DNA from: Actinomycetes bacterium
Lineage (GTDB): Bacteria > Actinomycetota > Actinomycetes > Propionibacteriales > Propionibacteriaceae
Assembly: GCA_023432725.1 (NCBI GenBank)
Contig: JAEYUH010000202.1
Coordinates: 1-6,485, forward strand
DNA: 6,485 nucleotides
Direction of reading: 5' to 3'
The notes beneath the pieces were generated by a model. That model worked only from the letters and a program-made list of their open reading frames with translations, searched no databases and had not been told where the DNA came from. Shown here piece by piece: positions 4,699 to 6,485 of this stretch; positions within the stretch are counted from its first letter, which is position 1, and the number at the start of each line of letters is the position of its first letter. The translations under genes and the position numbers were made by a program.

Positions 4699-5193
4699 GT
4701 GGAGGTTCTGCTCGTGGCGCTGGTGGCGGCGCTCACCCTCGGGGTGGCGCGCCGCCACTGGTGGCTGACCCGGGTCCGCGGCTGGTCGATGTACCCGACG
4801 CTGCGGCCCGGAGACCTGGTGGTCACAAGGCCGGTCTACGGCCACGACGGCCTGCACCGTGGCGACCTCGTCGTCCTGGACGCTCCCGGCGGCCGTCGCG
4901 TCGTGAAGCGGATCGTCGGGCTGCCCGGGGAGGCGGTGCGGGTCACCCCGGGCGGGGTGAGCATCGGCGGGCAGCCGGTGACCGAGCCGTTCGTCAGCCT
5001 CCGGGGTGGGGGGTCGGGCAGCTTCCAGGTCCCACCCGACGGGTACGTCGTGCTCGGTGACAACCGGCGTCACTCCACCGACAGCAGGAGCTGGGACAAC
5101 CCGTACCCGACAAGGGCCGCGATCCGGGGACGGGTGGTCGGGAGCCCGCTGGCCGCCCTGGTGCGGGGCGAGCCGCCGGGCCATGGACGATGA
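4699..5193 (+). CDS. S26 family signal peptidase
   Basis: The 164-residue product has one N-terminal membrane segment (about 3-17) followed by the extracytoplasmic S26 core. The catalytic Ser30 is in GWSMYPTLRPGD and the catalytic Lys70 in RRVVKRIVGLPGE. The third family box GDNRRHSTDSR (120-130) is intact, so the enzyme should be active in removing signal peptides at the outer face of the membrane. It is compact, like the S26 proteases that accompany nickel superoxide dismutase. It starts 5 bp after the DUF6448-type gene and is surely cotranscribed, so that protein is its most likely substrate. Two GTG starts are possible: 4699, which gives a longer membrane segment, and 4714, preceded at 8 bases by GGAGG (4701-4705). 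I kept 4699. It could also be a general housekeeping type I peptidase. Confidence 0.88.
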   Translation: MEVLLVALVAALTLGVARRHWWLTRVRGWSMYPTLRPGDLVVTRPVYGHDGLHRGDLVVLDAPGGRRVVKRIVGLPGEAVRVTPGGVSIGGQPVTEPFVSLRGGGSGSFQVPPDGYVVLGDNRRHSTDSRSWDNPYPTRAAIRGRVVGSPLAALVRGEPPGHGR

Positions 5194-5212
5194 TCGTCCG
5201 GCGACCCATACT
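5184..5212 (+). promoter_or_regulatory. Predicted promoter of the dihydrofolate reductase-family gene
   Basis: TGGACG (5184-5189) and CATACT (5207-5212) resemble -35 and -10 boxes, four of six matches for the first and A2/T6 kept for the second, with 17 bases between them. The start would fall near 5219, giving a leader of about 32 bases with GGAGG at 5241-5245. It overlaps the end of the signal peptidase gene, so the next gene need not depend on the FNR-type promoter. Confidence 0.45.
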
Positions 5213-5250
5213 GGACGCTCGGCGCGGCAGGCGAGGATGCGGAGGCACGG

Positions 5251-5778
5251 ATGGCCAGGCTCGTGTGCGGGATGAACCAGTCCCTCGACGGCTATGTCGA
5301 CCATGAGGCCTTCGGGCCCGACCAGGACCTGTTCCGCCACTTCGTCGAGGAGGCGCAGCAGCAGGCGGGCAGCATCTACGGCCGCCGCATGTACGAGGTG
5401 ATGCGCTACTGGGACGACGACGACCCCGACTGGAGCAACGACGAGCGGGCCTTCGCCGACGCCTGGCGCCGCCAGCCCAAGTGGGTGGTCTCCCGCACCC
5501 TCACCTCGGTGGGCCCTAACGCCGAGCTGGTCGGCGACGGCCTCGAGGCGGCGGTCCGACGGATCAAGGCCGGGCACGAGGGTGAGATCGAGGTGGCGGG
5601 CACTCGCCTCGCGCACAGCCTGACCGGGCTCGGCCTGATCGACGAGTACCGGATCTACCTGCACCCCGTCGTGCTCGGCAGCGGCACTCCGTTCTTCGCC
5701 GGCCCCCGTCCGCCGCTGCGCCTGGTCTCGGCCGACCCGATGGGGGATGTGGTCCGGCTGGTCTACGTCCCGGCTTAG
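5251..5778 (+). CDS. Dihydrofolate reductase-family protein (RibD C-terminal-like)
   Basis: The 175-residue product has the landmarks of the DHFR/RibD reductase superfamily: MNQSLDGYV (8-16), IYGRRMYEVM (42-51) in the NADPH-fold position, PKWVVSRTL (76-84), then IEVAGTRLAHSLTGLGLIDE (113-132) and LHPVVLGSGTPFF (137-149). The size fits the single-domain dihydrofolate reductase family protein group. These are predicted cytoplasmic NADPH-dependent reductases whose substrates are mostly unknown, and they should not be taken as the folate enzyme itself. The start is well supported: GGAGG lies 5 bases before the ATG, and the family begins at residue 2. A separate promoter-like pair lies upstream. 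The stop is 30 bases before purK; the relation to either neighbour is unclear. Confidence 0.9.
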   Translation: MARLVCGMNQSLDGYVDHEAFGPDQDLFRHFVEEAQQQAGSIYGRRMYEVMRYWDDDDPDWSNDERAFADAWRRQPKWVVSRTLTSVGPNAELVGDGLEAAVRRIKAGHEGEIEVAGTRLAHSLTGLGLIDEYRIYLHPVVLGSGTPFFAGPRPPLRLVSADPMGDVVRLVYVPA

Positions 5779-5795
5779 CGGCGGTCCGACCCCGC

Positions 5796-5801
5796 TACGC
5801 T
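5796..5801 (+). promoter_or_regulatory. Predicted -10 box of purK
   Basis: TACGCT fits TAnnnT and lies 7 bases before the GTG start, predicting a leaderless purK mRNA. No Shine-Dalgarno sequence occurs at proper spacing, which supports this reading. A -35 box is not evident. Confidence 0.55.
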
Positions 5802-5808
5802 GACGGGC

Positions 5809-6485
5809 GTGACGGCGACCATCGGCATCATCGGCGGCGGCCAGCTGGCCCGCATGATGCACGCCGCGGGGATCGGGCTCGGGCTGCGCGTCCGGCTGCT
5901 CGCTGAAGAGGCGGACGGATCCGCCGCCCAGGTGGTGGGCGACGTCACGGTGGGCGACTACACCGACCCGGCGACCGTCCTCGCCTTCGCCGCGGGCTGC
6001 GACGTCGTCACCTTCGACCACGAACACGTTCCGGCCGCGATCCTGCAGGAACTCGTGGCCCGCGGGATCGCCGTCCGGCCCGGTCCCGGGGCCCTGCTGC
6101 ACGCCCAGGACAAGGTGGTGATGCGCGACCGGCTGTCCGCGCTGGGCATCCCGTGCCCCGCCTACCGCCTCGTCGCCGACCCGGACGAGCTCATCGCCTT
6201 CGGCGACGCAACCGGCTGGCCGGTGATCGCCAAGACCTCGCGCGGTGGCTACGACGGCAAGGGTGTCTGGAAGGTGGAGGACGCCACGCAGGCCGCCGTC
6301 CCTTTCGCCGGGCTGTCCGGAGGGGTGCGGATCCTGGCCGAGGAGTACATCGACTTCAGCCGGGAGCTGTCGGTTCTGGTCGCCCGCCGGCCCGGTGGCG
6401 AGGCGGTCGCCTACCCGGTCAGCGAGACCGTCCAGACCGACGGGATCTGCACCGACACCACCACCCCTGCGCCCGGCCTGCCCGC
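5809..6485 (+). CDS. purK: N5-carboxyaminoimidazole ribonucleotide synthase, 3' end beyond the window
   Basis: The frame opens with GTG and continues without a stop for 225 codons to the right edge; the full protein is usually about 360-390 residues. PurK is a cytoplasmic ATP-grasp enzyme that joins bicarbonate to aminoimidazole ribonucleotide using ATP, a step of purine synthesis; PurE then moves the carboxyl group. Visible motifs are the N-terminal GIIGGGQLARMM (about 5-16), VTFDHEHVP (about 66-74, the actinobacterial form), AQDKVVMRDRL in the linker to the ATP-grasp part, and AKTSRGGYDGKGVW (about 143-156), the glycine-rich ATP loop. EEYIDFSRELSVLVAR (about 181-196) follows. The start is supported by the family motif beginning 4 residues in and by the -10 box 7 bases upstream. 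purE is expected beyond the edge. Confidence 0.95.
   Translation, partial: MTATIGIIGGGQLARMMHAAGIGLGLRVRLLAEEADGSAAQVVGDVTVGDYTDPATVLAFAAGCDVVTFDHEHVPAAILQELVARGIAVRPGPGALLHAQDKVVMRDRLSALGIPCPAYRLVADPDELIAFGDATGWPVIAKTSRGGYDGKGVWKVEDATQAAVPFAGLSGGVRILAEEYIDFSRELSVLVARRPGGEAVAYPVSETVQTDGICTDTTTPAPGLP

Noticed and set aside
5251..5778. Calling this gene folA (true dihydrofolate reductase)
   Set aside because: Motifs fit the RibD C-terminal-like branch (GLIDE, PVVLGSGTPFF) rather than housekeeping FolA.
4606..6102. A 498-codon open frame on the minus strand across three plus-strand genes
   Set aside because: It lies opposite the signal peptidase, reductase-family and purK genes, whose catalytic motifs are clear. 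Its composition is that of an antisense shadow in GC-rich DNA, and it has no recognisable domain.

Overview
The window is GC-rich DNA with codons strongly biased to G or C in the third position. It has Actinomycetota-style promoters (TAnnnT -10 boxes, several placed so that the transcript would begin at the start codon) and GTG starts. I infer a high-GC actinobacterium, perhaps near the Propionibacteriales; nothing fixes the genus.

Layout. (1) 1-371, minus: the N-terminal part of a helix-turn-helix plus nucleotidyltransferase protein (toxin-antitoxin type), cut by the window edge, with a perfect dyad over its predicted -10 box. Behind it, 391-645 minus is a short coding remnant that changes frame. 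(2) 658-900, plus: a small DUF1871-like protein. (3) 1051-2247, minus: a two-gene unit, an S51 peptidase E homologue followed with no gap by a lipoprotein of unknown function. (4) 2346-3293, plus: a putative two-domain protein, an Imm-5-like all-helical domain joined to an Arr-type (rifampin) ADP-ribosyltransferase domain. (5) 3300-5193: a divergent module of a Crp/Fnr regulator (minus), an FNR-type box, then an exported DUF6448-type protein and an S26 signal peptidase (plus). (6) 5251-5778, plus: a dihydrofolate reductase-family protein. (7) 5809 to the right edge, plus: the first part of purK.

The most interesting part is the divergent module. The FNR-type box is centred 41.5 bp upstream of the predicted start point of the DUF6448 gene, the classic class II activator position, and the neighbouring regulator has the E-x-x-S-R recognition residues expected to read TTGAT. 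The predicted mature exported protein begins His-Cys-Asp and has Gly at position 7, as the nickel hook of Ni-superoxide dismutase does. A complete S26 peptidase, the enzyme class that also includes Ni-SOD maturation proteases, follows 5 bp downstream. I infer a regulated, exported, possibly metal-binding N-terminal-hook protein with its own processing enzyme. The second notable item is the Imm-5-like/Arr fusion.

All family names come from reading motifs, not from database searches.
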